Assembly (NCBI GenBank): GCA_036785705.1
Contig: JAWUZG010000032.1
Span: forward strand, 16,115,501 to 16,179,500
Length of the DNA: 64,000 nt
Direction: 5' to 3'
From: Acanthornis magna
Taxonomy: Eukaryota > Chordata > Aves > Passeriformes > Acanthizidae
The translations under genes were made by a program, and so were the position numbers. The notes below the pieces were generated by a model, which saw only the letters and a program-made list of their open reading frames with translations, was not told the origin of the DNA and did no database searches. Position 1 is the first letter of the stretch; every line of letters begins with the position of its first letter. This document shows positions 8,331-19,988 of the stretch, one piece after another.

Positions 8331-11080
8331 GTTTCATAACAAAACAAAAAGAACCGAGCAAGAGACTAACTATGCAATTAATTTTTGCCAGTTGCTTTCT
8401 GCCAAGAGCAACATGCTTGTTCTTATCCCACTTCTTAGGACTGTCCTCCCCTTGTGCCTCCTGTTTGTCCTTTTGTTTTGTTATCAGCTTTTGATTCCTT
8501 CCTGAGGGCTTCTGGCCTGATCCTGTGCTCACAATGGTGTGAAGCGAGGAGTAACTCCACTGCAGCAAACAGAGCTTTGCCAAGGTGAAATTTCTGTGGA
8601 AGGCGATCAACCTTTTGTTTTAATATTAGCTAATAAAGCCGGTGCACAGCTCCAGCACAGCACTCTGGTTTTAATTAATAAGAATTAGCATATACAGCTA
8701 CATACGCTCTTCTTTTTCCCTCAGCTACTTTGAAGAAAACCTCTTTGTATGTCTTCCTGGTTGTTCTATGTCTTGCCATTAAAAAACCCCAAACGAATAA
8801 AACCCCAAAACCAAAGTAACATCAAACTCCCACGCAAACAAAAGGCTTTGCCGCTGCCGGTGGCGGGGAGTGCTGGGAGCAGTCCTTCCCTTCTGCCAGA
8901 GGAGCCAGCTCCAGCCCCTGCTCCTCGCTGGGGAGCCATCCAATTCCCAGCCCGCCGTCCCTTCCTCCGCCTTTGCACAATCTCACTGCAGTGACTTCCC
9001 AGTCTTAATTGGAGCCTCTGGGCATTATTGTGTTATTATTATTTAATAAACAACCACATAAAACACGGGTTGACATTTAAATAAAAGTAAAGAAAGGGAA
9101 GCTCTGACTCCTCGACTGTTTTGTTTTCCTGTTGGCTTGGGTGAATGCAGAGGAGCAGGTTTTCTATACAATACCCATGCTCACACAACACATGCTTACA
9201 TTAGTGTTATAGGAAAGGCGCTGCTAACCTGGGCCCACTGTGGATGAGCAGGCCAGACCTACTGCAGCTGTCAATCCCTGTTGCAACATAAGCTGTAAAA
9301 ACAGTCATAACCTGAACATTCCTGAATAAAATGCACAGCTTTAATTGCCTGAGCTACAATTTGCAAGGGTTCAGCCTCTTTTTCTGCATTGTGACCCCTA
9401 GCATGTCCTTATGAGTGCTTATCTGAAACTCACAGCCATCGGGATGCTATTAAAAATAATAAATGGAAAAGATAGTCTTATTTTTGCATTTGACTGTAAG
9501 TTTGAGGCATTCCAATGCGAGAGTTATCATGACAAAAGAAAACGTGGTGTCCTTGAAGTGAACGCAGAGGAGCACAACTCGTTCAATAAGGTTTTGAAAG
9601 AAAAACAAAGAGCTGAAGGCCAGATCTGACTCCTTTAGAAACAAGTCTAAAACGAGGCAGGATTCAAAGTGCTTAAAATACTTTGGTGACAAGCAACAAA
9701 GAAGCGTCTGTTACTAGAATTGATTGAATTAAGGAAAGGGAGAGAAAATCTTGAGAACTTTTTAAAAAGTAGAGTTTTAATGTGTGGGGAGTGTAAGAAC
9801 AGAATTCTCCCGGGCCACGGCTGGAGCCCTGAATCAGCATAACTCTTTTTCTTGAAGAAAGTGAAAACTAGACAAGGGCAAGTACGTACACCCTTATTAT
9901 CCTTTTTCATTGTGGATCAAAGAGGAGGAATTCAAAGGGCTGCCAGCTCTCCACTTTCCTGCAGTGAGTCTGGAGTGTGGGCTCAGTTTATTTCCTTCAG
10001 TTAGGCAATGCTTCTCTATTACTTTAAATGATCAGGTCCTGAAATTGACTTCTTGTGAGATCTGAATTCTATTTACTGGTTTGTGTTTTTAAAGTATTCA
10101 GTAGGAGTGAAACATTCCTGCTGTGTACAAAAATTATGTATATATATATGCTTTAATTCTAGGGAGTTCACCCCTCATTCTTCCCACCATTTCATTACAT
10201 GTTTGCTTTCCTGCATTATATATTAAAAACTTCATGCAGTGGCTCACTTGCATTTACATATGTGGACTGCAATAATTCTGTGATGTTGCTTGGAACTTCT
10301 GTATGAACATGTTATATAGAGTCAACGTGGGCATGACAAATGTATTGCAGATTTTTTGTAGATAAACACAGTTAGTGAATGCAAATATGAGTGAATTTGT
10401 GTGCAAGTTTTAATATCTAAGCAGAGTTAATAAGTGCATGACACCTGTAACCACAATGGCCAGTGAGAAAAGGGAAACTAGTTTTAAGGCATTTGCACTG
10501 GTTTAAAAGTCCTGGATTTTAAAATACTTCACCTGTAATGGTAGAGAAGTGCTCATCCTCCGGCAGGTATTTAAGTGCATGGACTCTGTTATTAAAGAAT
10601 ACTGACTTCATTAGCAGCTGATATGCCAAAGCCCTTGTGAAAACAAGTACCAGAATGGTGAGGACTGCCTTATGAAGCAATCTGTGGTTTTTAAAGACAT
10701 TATGGGAATCTTACTATGAAATGGATTAAGAAGTGCTGGTTGATGGTTTTAGGGAGATTGGTGTTAAGCATGGAGAATTTTTTGGAAAGCAAAATGGGAA
10801 CTTATCGAAAGGTGCTGTATTTCCATGAGTGGCTATATAGACAATAATAGCTCTGGTCTAGAAGCAGGAGCTTGCTTAGGAAAGGCACTGCAGGGACACA
10901 TAATGTAAGGAGAAAATGTAATGTGTTTGAATATGGTGTGTAGTAATACCCTACAGGGTGATGGAGCGACTGCTTTTTGTGAGAATACTGAGGCAAAATA
11001 TATTAAATGGTTACCAAAGTGGTAGAGAAGTGTGTTCTGTAAAGCTTTCTCGTGCATTATATCAAAACCATTTTTTTCAA
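8331..11080. other. Intergenic with a GC islet at about 8848-8975
   Basis: Mostly AT-rich DNA. The GC-rich islet sits between AT-rich stretches carrying homeodomain-type TTAATTAATAAGAATTAGC (8672-8690) and CTTAATTGG (9004-9012) and an ATTATTATTTAATAAAC stretch after 9030. The arrangement looks like a regulatory element rather than a gene. A TATATATATA run lies at about 10139-10148. No exon is recognised. Confidence 0.45.
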
Positions 11081-11164
11081 GGGCAGGTTGGATGGGGTCT
11101 AGTGGACTTGTAACTAGATGATCTTTAGGGTCCCTTCTGACCCAAACCATTCTATGGTTCTATG
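11081..11164 (+). mobile_element. CR1 LINE, 3' end fragment
   Basis: About 85 bp with the diagnostic CR1 3' end: 'ggttggatggggtct', 'actagatgatctttagggtcccttctgacccaaaccattctatggttctatga'. It is severely 5'-truncated, as most CR1 copies are. Confidence 0.9.
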
Positions 11165-14100
11165 AAAGTTGTTCATGTAACAAAAAAGAGATACATGCAA
11201 GTCCAAGACTTTAATAAACAAAAAGGCAAAATGAACCTCTCTCAGCCCTTTCTTTATTCATGAATACAAATCTTTGCTTGTTTCTGTGTTTGGTGAAGTT
11301 AAAGTTGACCTTAATTGGCCTGCAAAATATTTCCTAGAGGTGTAATTCAGGTTTAACATGTGAAGGAAATAGTTTTGAATTCACTGGAAGTCCACCAGGT
11401 CTTTCTAAATAAAACCATATTAGTGTAGGTGTTGAACTGCTACAAGAAAAGTTATGTTTCTCAGAGAGAGGAAATTAAATTGTCTTTGTATTTGCATTTC
11501 TTTAGAGCTAAGAGTGACTTATTGATGGAAAATCAAGGAGCCAGTCTTCAAAATGGCCAGTCAACTGAAGAAGATGGGCTGGGAAAATCTGTATCTTCCC
11601 ATTTGAAAACCTCGCCTGTTGCTTGCTTCCACAGAGTACCTGGAAACACTGGTAAAATACCAAATTGCATTACTGTTGTTGTATTTTAGCTACTCTTTTT
11701 TTCTGTATAGCATTAGAATGACGTCAGAAGTTGATGGTATGTTCGGTTGTTCCAGTGAGAACAATTAATTTGGGGGCAAAAACCAGTGAGGACCCTGTAA
11801 GACACTGAACAATGTTTTTGGTTTCCATGTACTGATTCATCAGTGTTTATAGGCCTCCAACATGTAAATCACCCTGAGGTAATCTGGAAGGGAAGGATAT
11901 GAATAAGCCAATTAAACTGGCAAAGAGCCTAAGGAACACCCTGTTTAGGGATAAAATCACGCCTGTCCTAGTGCCAGTAGTTTGGAGAAAGGAATAGACT
12001 TAAAATCTTTGCAGAGTTAAATTTCTTTGTAGAGAAAACTAATTTAGAAGACTTTGATCTTCTTCTTTTGTATGTGTGAGCTTAGGTAACTGAGATAAGG
12101 TAGTAAGTGATGTGTTTTCTTCAAGTAACTTTTATTTTGATGACACAGAAGGATGTCATCCAGGTTGCAGAGGGTGTAGGAACTAGTTGCCTCATTTATG
12201 GTAATTATTTCGTATTCAGTTTTATGATATGAGCATTCAAAGGACTGAATTGCCCTTTATCTTTCCAAGTACCTCCTCTTTTTTCTTTTTTTTTTTTTTT
12301 TTTTGAAAGGGAGGTACAATGTTCCATTAGGAAGCTTCTCCACCCAACTCAGCAGTTACTAGCATACATTAAGGTGCTCTATATCTAAATAATAACAAAA
12401 GCAACTACTCTCTTCTTGCCATCTGCCAGATCTGTGCCTTCAAAGTGCGATGTAACGGGAAAAAGAGGCAGAGGTGAAGAAAAGTTTTCATTGAAAGTTG
12501 TACAGAGGGAAAAGTATTTCCATTCTCAGTTTACTTCCTTACAGTTTAAATGGATTCTCTTTGAGTTTTCAAGAGGCTTGCTGCTTGCTGGAAGACTGAC
12601 TATGTTTTGCTGCCATTCCACTCAGGTCTTTGAACTCATAGGTCAATTCCAGTCAGGGAAGTAGCTGTCTCTCTAGAAGAGACGTATCCTGTATATGCCT
12701 TCACTGGAGGAAAAGCCCAGGCAGAACTCAGGTCTGACATCAGACACTTTACGTGGGAGTGGGTCATTATGACCTCTCCAAGTGCCAGAGAAGCTGTAAT
12801 TGGCATTTCTACATTATTAAGCACCAAAGAATTTAACTGTAAACAGAAATCCATTGGATTCAGGAGTCACCAGTTACATTGCTCACAGAGCTACTCATTT
12901 AAGAGCAGCTTTTGGACATTTTTCAGACACCATTAAGAGTGTGGGAGAGGTAACCTCCCCTTTTTTCCCTCCATCATCTTTGGAATTCTAGAATCATGTT
13001 CGTGGTTGAAGGGAAGTAACTTCCTGAAAACAAAAACAGCCAGAAAACACCAGAGACATGAGATCACTAGAGACACCACTATCAGCCCTCTCTGAATGCC
13101 TTGGAACCGACAGTGTCAGGATATAAATGCAAAGATGGACAAAAGACCCAGATAAACATAGCTGTTAAGACGATTTCAGTGCCTCTCACCTAACCCCAGC
13201 CTGATAGCTCAGCATCTAGCTCATACCAGTCTTCACACCCTATGGAGACAAAGAGACACCTTCCAGGAACAATTTGTACCAGCCCAAAATAGGTATAAAA
13301 GGGATGTAATGAGCCCTCTTTGTCTGTCTGTCTGCACTGTGTGCAGAGGAGGCCTAGATGACCATCTGAGTTTTTTAGACAGCAGGTGTTCAGTGAGATG
13401 AATCCCAGGTTTGCTATTCAGACCCTGCACAGTCTGACCATGCATTGCTGGCAGCAGATCAAACTCTTGCTACTAGATGAGGATGAGAAATTTTGTTCCA
13501 GAGGTTTAGTTCAAGGATCCCTTTTGTTTTAAACTAGAACTAGAGATTCATGCAGCCTCTTGGAGGTGTCCCTGGCTCTTACTCACTTTCAAGCATTCAG
13601 GAACTGCTCAGAGCAGTCGAAAGAAACAGAAATAGCTGCTTTCACTTCTCTTGCTGGTTTATGTGCCCTGAAGAAACAGGAACCAAATTAAGGTTAAGCT
13701 GGGTTTAAAGGAACAAGATAATGTTTGGTAGAGGAAGGGAAAAATGCATAAGCTTGCTGTGTCCCTAACTTCAGTGTACATAAACTGTTGCCATGTCCCC
13801 AGGAAAACAAGGGATTCAGAAAATAGTCTAAAACTTGCCGCATGAAATACAGAGTACACGGCACAAGCCTGAGTCCCTTTGCCTCAATAGACAGCTCTCT
13901 AGAATTGGTATGACCTTACTTCTGCCCTTGTTAGTCTGAAATATGTAGCACAGCTGTAGGACGTAGTTCATCATTTATCAAGGGAAAATACAGTTCTGGA
14001 TGGGAACGTGGAGGTGAAAAGTGTTCTGCACACTACGTTTACTTGCATGTTGTAACTTGCTGCAAAAAACAGAACGCTTTGTCTTCTTGTAACATTGGTG

Positions 14101-17100
14101 AGCAACTCCTTATCATAACCTTGTAAGAGGTTTCAAGTACATTCATGAATAGGAAGGTGATTAAGATGACACATCAAGGTTTTCTGAATACTTTTTTCTG
14201 TTCAGATGCATCCTCATATTTTTCTTAGTTTTCATTCCAAAACAAGGTGTTTCTAATCTCTGGTGTGATTGGTAGATCACATTCTTTCACTTTTGGTGGC
14301 CCAACTTGCTGTGAAATTCAAGCCAAGCAGTAGGAAAGTGCATTTACATGAGGGGCTGTCAGACCTAAAGCAGCTAATTTAGCTGAAAGACCCTGCAATG
14401 ACCTTTGCAAAGGAGGCCAGTATTGCTCTGAGCTGTGTGACAAAACCCAAGGATGAAAATCTGGCAGCCTGACTAAAATGTTTAGTGGGAAAGAAGTTAA
14501 ATGGGGGATTTAAAGGATCTAATTTGTAGGGTAGAAAGAGGAAGATATCTATGTAGCTCGGGAACAATTGAAAGTCTTGCTCTGAACACATCCATAAATC
14601 ATCATGCCAGGTAGGGTATTTTTTCTTCCTTCAAGTATTTCCCAGGCTGGGATTCTGCTCTGGCCACAGCTGCTTCTCTTCAACAGTCCATTAGAGCCCT
14701 GAGACTGGGTTTTGAGCAGGCTGTGTAGGGAGGCTGTAATACTTCTCTCAGTTTGCAGCTGAAGAGTAAGGTGTGTAGCCTGACTGATGTGCTTCTTTTG
14801 AGGAGAGGACTCATATTAATTACCCTACATCTAAGGAAATCTAATTTCAGAGCACAAGGACACAGAGGAAAAAAGGAAGCCTGATTTTTCCAGGGTTCAA
14901 ATGATCATATTAGTGCAGAGATTTGTGTCACAGGGAGTGCCTCTGGGCCGTCTTGCCCCAGGAGTTGTTAACAGAGGGCAGGAAAGCAACTGAGACCAAT
15001 GACATCAGTGACAGATACCAGGGGAGTACAGATGGTATCTTTGGCATTAGGCTGAGGGAGCTGCAATTGGTGGTGCAATGGCTGAAAGGTTTACCCTGTG
15101 TCTCATTTCTTCTAGGGGTGTAAATGAGTGCTGACCATACGGACCAACAGCACAAGTTTTACCACACTTGTGAAGTTAAAAGGCTCTAGTGGTTCCCTCT
15201 GCTCCAAAGTGTTTTGCAAAGCCCTGTTTGGGGTATGAATAGTATGGGCATGTCCAGTTCAGTGGAGGCAGAATCAGTAGAAGGGAAGGTTGAATTTATG
15301 TTGTAGTCTCATTTTCTTCATCTGACAAAGTAAAGAGAGTAATCCCAGAAGCCACGCATTTTGAGATTTACTCCAAGTTGGTTACAGAGAGCGAATGGAA
15401 AAAGTAGATAAGCTTCCTGAGATCACCACTCTGACCCTCATGATGTATGGCCCCTCCTATCTACTCTTCCAACTCAGCCCCCTATTCCTATCCCTTTAGC
15501 TCTGTAGCCCTAAGGACCCAGTTAACAACTGCTCCTTGCTGTCTGGTGCCCTCTGGTGCTGCAAATACTTTTCCCCGCTGCAGCCTGGAAGTGGCAAGGG
15601 CACTCTACTATGCCTTGGAGCAAGTGGGACAGGCCCAGAAGTAGGAAGAAGCTTCTTTAGCCCTGTTTCAGTCCTTGAAGGAGGAGAGTGGGAAGTGGAC
15701 AGGCTCTCCCTGGTCCCCCCTCCTAGTATATGTCCCTTGCTTTACTCCCTTTCCCTTGTTTTAGTCTCTAACTTCTATCATCCATACTCTTTTACTGTTA
15801 CCTTCCTAGAGTTGCCTGCTCTCACTGTTCACTGCTCCTCCAAGATACAGCTCCTCTTCCCCTAGGATGCTATTCCTACCCCACACTGATCCCACTCCAG
15901 ACACTTTACACTACAGTGCTCATGGCTCAGTAATTAATGTCTTACACATGCTCAGTTTTATTGTTCAGAAAACAGGATTACAGTATCTCTGCTGTCATTC
16001 TTCTTCTGTTTAATTAATCAATGCTAATTGATTGATGGATGGTGGCTCTCTGGTTTAACAGCCTCCCAAGCCCAAGCAGCAGCCACAGGCCTATCATTCC
16101 CACGTATTTACTGGGAGCATACATAACATATTAACCTCCAGAAATTACTTAGACCCTCTCCTAAATTAGTTTGTACAAATTGGCAGAGCTCATTTCACTG
16201 GACTAAAAGAAAACTGATGACAGAGCCAGATAGCAACAACAGACTCATAGGCTGTTCTCTTGATTTTGGTCCAAGTAGTTTTTACCTTTACAGGGAATGA
16301 GTGGATCACTCAGTGACCACAAGTGCACACTGATGGTGGGTTCTTTCCTGCAAGCCTGCTTCCCCGTGTCTGATACTTGTGCCCTGCTCAGTTTAGTTCT
16401 CCCTTCTTGACATGGTCAAATGCTGCTCATGATGATGCTGTCACAGTGTGGCACAGTCAGTCAGTAGCTGTATGGAAAGACCAAGCTTCACCTCCTGCAT
16501 GGGCTGCAGCATGACGTTTGCAATCTGATTAGCTGAAACATCATTTAGTGTGGACTTTCCAGGCAGATTCATGACCTGAGGACCATCTGCCTGACAAATT
16601 TCAGTTCTCTGCCACAAGGAGCAATTATAGGAAGAAATCCACAACATTTTTTCTGTTGTTTTTGTTTCTTTCTTTGTTTCTTTGTTTTTGACAAATCTCT
16701 CTTGGAAACAGCAAAACTGATTAAAGAGAAAATAAGATATCTGCCCCAAACTCAACCAAACCAAACCCCCAAACCCAACTAACAGACAAAGAGCTGTTGG
16801 CAGGCACTAAGCTTGAAACATGTGAGCTGGAACTGATAAGGGGTTGGCAGAGATGTAAGGAAACATAAAATGGGACCTTATAAAGAGAAGTTGGGCAATC
16901 TACAAAAAAGTGGTACTACCAGTCCTGTCAATGAATACTTAGATATGGCCCTTGCAGATTGCAGGTCCTTTGATGCAACGCTCACTGGTGAGTCATTTGG
17001 AAGATCACTAATTGAAGGATAGAAAATGGCCTGCTGCGGCCTGCAGCCATTATGAGCTGTGCATTTTTTTAAGGGATGTTTGTTGCAATACCCTCTATTT

Positions 17101-19647
17101 TCTGCAGATGGGGTGTGGCTCTCCCATTCCTGGCAAAGTGGCTGGTGCAGCCTTTGGTTGGGAAAATATGGGTGCTGTTGCATGACAAGCTGGACTTCCC
17201 CTAGGGGGGAAGTCACCTTCTTCCTCTCCAGTACATCATCAGGGGTGTGACAATTCCCTAAAGCACAATGGAACCCCAGAGAAATCTGGCAGCTTTACCC
17301 AGTTTATAGTTATGTGGATCTGCCTCATAAAAACATCTGAATCACATTTCTCACTACCTACCTAGCTACATAAACACAACCCCATGCTGTTCTTACGATC
17401 TGAGCCTTATATTCTCAGACTATGCCTGCATTTCCTTTTTTCATCAGAGATCTTATGACTCTGACTCCTTACATAATAATTTGGGCTTTAGTGAAAACAG
17501 CTGTGTTTCAGCCTGCAATCAAAAGTGACACTGTCACTCTTTGTTCACGTTAAATACAGGCACATGAAGTTTCTTTGGCTGTGATGCAGTACAGAACTCA
17601 TTTTTTTGTGCAGGATGGGAGGGACACCACACTGAGCCTTGCAGAAGACAGAGCACGGATAAGCAGCAATCCTGCATCTGTGTCCATGGCGGATAAGGCA
17701 ACCCTTACACCTCCTTGACTTCTTTTCACATTTCCACTACTCAGTTTCTCCAGACCACTCACTTTGCCAGTTGAAGACTGCCGGGCCAACTCTGCTGGAA
17801 CCCTGGGATCAGGGAGAAGGAGAAAGACTGTAGCACTGTGCTGCAAGTATGGGAAGTGTGAAATTAGTTTTGTGGAGGCTGCAAGGAGAGAGCAGTCTGG
17901 AGAGTATTCACATGGACACTGCATCCAGACTGGTAGGCCGAAGCTGAAATGCACTTTCCATGTTTATGGGAATGTGGAGGCTGCTGTACATGGCCAACCT
18001 GATTAAGTCTGATATCCTGCTTCAGACAACAATGAACACTGGCTGCCAGAGGAGATGGAAGAAATGCTGTAGTAAAACAAAGATTCTTCCAAGCAGCATG
18101 GACATTTCTTGTCATCCTACAATATCTAGGTCACTAGTTAATCATGTCAACAACTAGTCACCAGCACGAGTTGGGAAGGGTAAAGGCTTTATGCTAAACT
18201 ATTCCAATCAATGCCCTACATGATTCCTCTCACTTAGCTGAAACAACGATGAGCCAAGAATGATACCCTCCTCATCTTGTTCCTTCTGAAATAGATGACA
18301 AACCCTGTATTCTTATCAAAGGTGTAGGTTCAAACCTGTCATTATCTCACACCAGCACAGTAAATATCGTGACTAAGAGTTAACAGTGTGTCAACAGTGA
18401 TCATCTGGAAGTCTTGTTGGAATGCTTTATGTGAACTGAACCAGGTTGTCAGCTGCCTTCTTCAATGACAATGCAGCAACTACACTGAATAACCATCTTC
18501 CATCACTGCATACTACAATAAAAATTGCAGCTGAACAGTATTTTACACACACAGATACGTAACTGATTATATTACAAAGAACTGCAAGAACAAGTAGTTT
18601 ATTTTTCACTTTTAGGAATTTGAATAAGGAGAACTCATTACCCAGAATCAGGATGCATCTTGCTTGGTGAATGCAATAAAAAATGGGTTCTTCAAATCGC
18701 TAATCCACAAGCATTTCAGAAAGAGAGAGAGCTCAGCAGCACAAGAAAGATGGATTATTCCTAGAAATATCCTGACTCAACTGCTGTCCTGTGTCTGTCA
18801 GTGATTCAGTAGCATGGCAGTTATAATTGAGCACAAACATACCTCTGTTAGTAAACAGGAAGAAGCTGGGCAGCAGCACCGAGATGGCTTTGGGCTATGT
18901 GAGTTCCAAGGTGGGTGGTCACACCAAGTCAGGGCTGTGAGATTGCTGATACAGGTAAGATGGTCAGGGTTGCAGAGGGAAAATCTAAATTGCCTGTCAC
19001 TGTGTGGTGATAAGAAAATAGGATGCGCAAGGAGGATGGTAAGCTTCATAGGCACCTAACAGGGCAAAAATGAGAGAAAACAGTGCTTCATTTCTATTTC
19101 TTTAACTAATAATTTGCTTACCTTTTCCTTTAGATTGATTACTTTGTGTAAGAGGAAGCACCGACTGCGGCATTGAAACATAGTGTGTTTACACTATCTT
19201 AGTGTACTATTACAGACATTGTATGATATGGTTGGAGAGAGGATGGATTATCAACAGGTAGCCAGAAGCCTGGAGAGAGTTTCTTAAGATTTGTGTGCTT
19301 CCATGTGCATATCCTCAAATCCAACCCAGTCTGCTTTGGGAAAAAACTATGTCTGTGCTCCATTTATGAAAGAAATAGTTAAATCAGGACAAAAATATAA
19401 GATCCATGTAGTTCCTGAAGATAGGAATTACAAGATGTTGCTAGGGCATCAGATAAAATTTTAACAAATGGGTATAAAATTTTTATCATGAGTCTGTGTT
19501 TAGGAACCCTTGGAACTGCTTTTATTTACAAAAGTGTGGAATCACAGACAACTTCAGCTTCTCTCTTCTTCATGCTTTTATTTTGTGAATGGAATAGAGC
19601 TCAGTTGTTCAGGCTTTGTGCAAGTTTTCTACTTGCCTGAATTGGTA
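11165..19647. other. Intergenic, no gene recognised
   Basis: About 8.5 kb of ordinary intergenic sequence. Contents: a poly-T tract at 12281-12304 flanked by an 8-bp inverted repeat; a short TCTG repeat at about 13321-13332; pyrimidine-rich stretches around 15430-15900; 'ccaaaccaaaccccc'-type low complexity near 16755. Small open frames on both strands carry no recognised domain. Confidence 0.55.
12269..12317. repeat. Poly-T tract flanked by an inverted repeat
   Basis: GTACCTCC (12269-12276) and GGAGGTAC (12310-12317) flank a T-rich tract with a T run of about 20. The arms are exact complements. Confidence 0.85.
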
Positions 19648-19988
19648 ATCATAGAACCATAGACTATCCTGAATGGGAAAGGGACCCCCAAGGACTATAG
19701 AATAGAATATCCTGAATAGGGAGGGACCCACAAGGATCATTGAAATCCAGTTCCTGGCCCTGTACAGGATCACCTGACAAATCACACCACATGCCTGAGA
19801 GCATTGTCAAAATGCTTCCTGAACTCCAGCGTACCTGGTACTGTGATCACTTCCCTGGGAAGCCTGTTCCAGTGCCCAACCACCCTCTGGGTGAAGAATC
19901 TTTTCCTAACATCCACCCTAAACCTCCCCTGACACAGCTTCCACAGGCCATTCCCTCGGGTCCTGTCACTGGTCACCAAGAAGAACAT
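19648..19988 (-). mobile_element. CR1 LINE, 3' part, minus strand
   Basis: Read on the minus strand this is a CR1 3' region with the typical 'gtgaagaatcttttcctaacatccaccctaaacctcc' block (plus-strand reading 19891-19927), 'gagcattgtcaaaatgcttcctgaactcc', and the terminal 'ggatattctat' type repeats. The terminal unit is duplicated: 19651-19695 and 19697-19739 are imperfect copies of about 43 bp. No intact reading frame. Confidence 0.93.

Noticed and set aside
12980..13015. 'ttctagaatcatgttcgtggttg', resembling a minus-strand CR1 end
   Set aside because: Too short and no CR1 body follows it on the minus strand.
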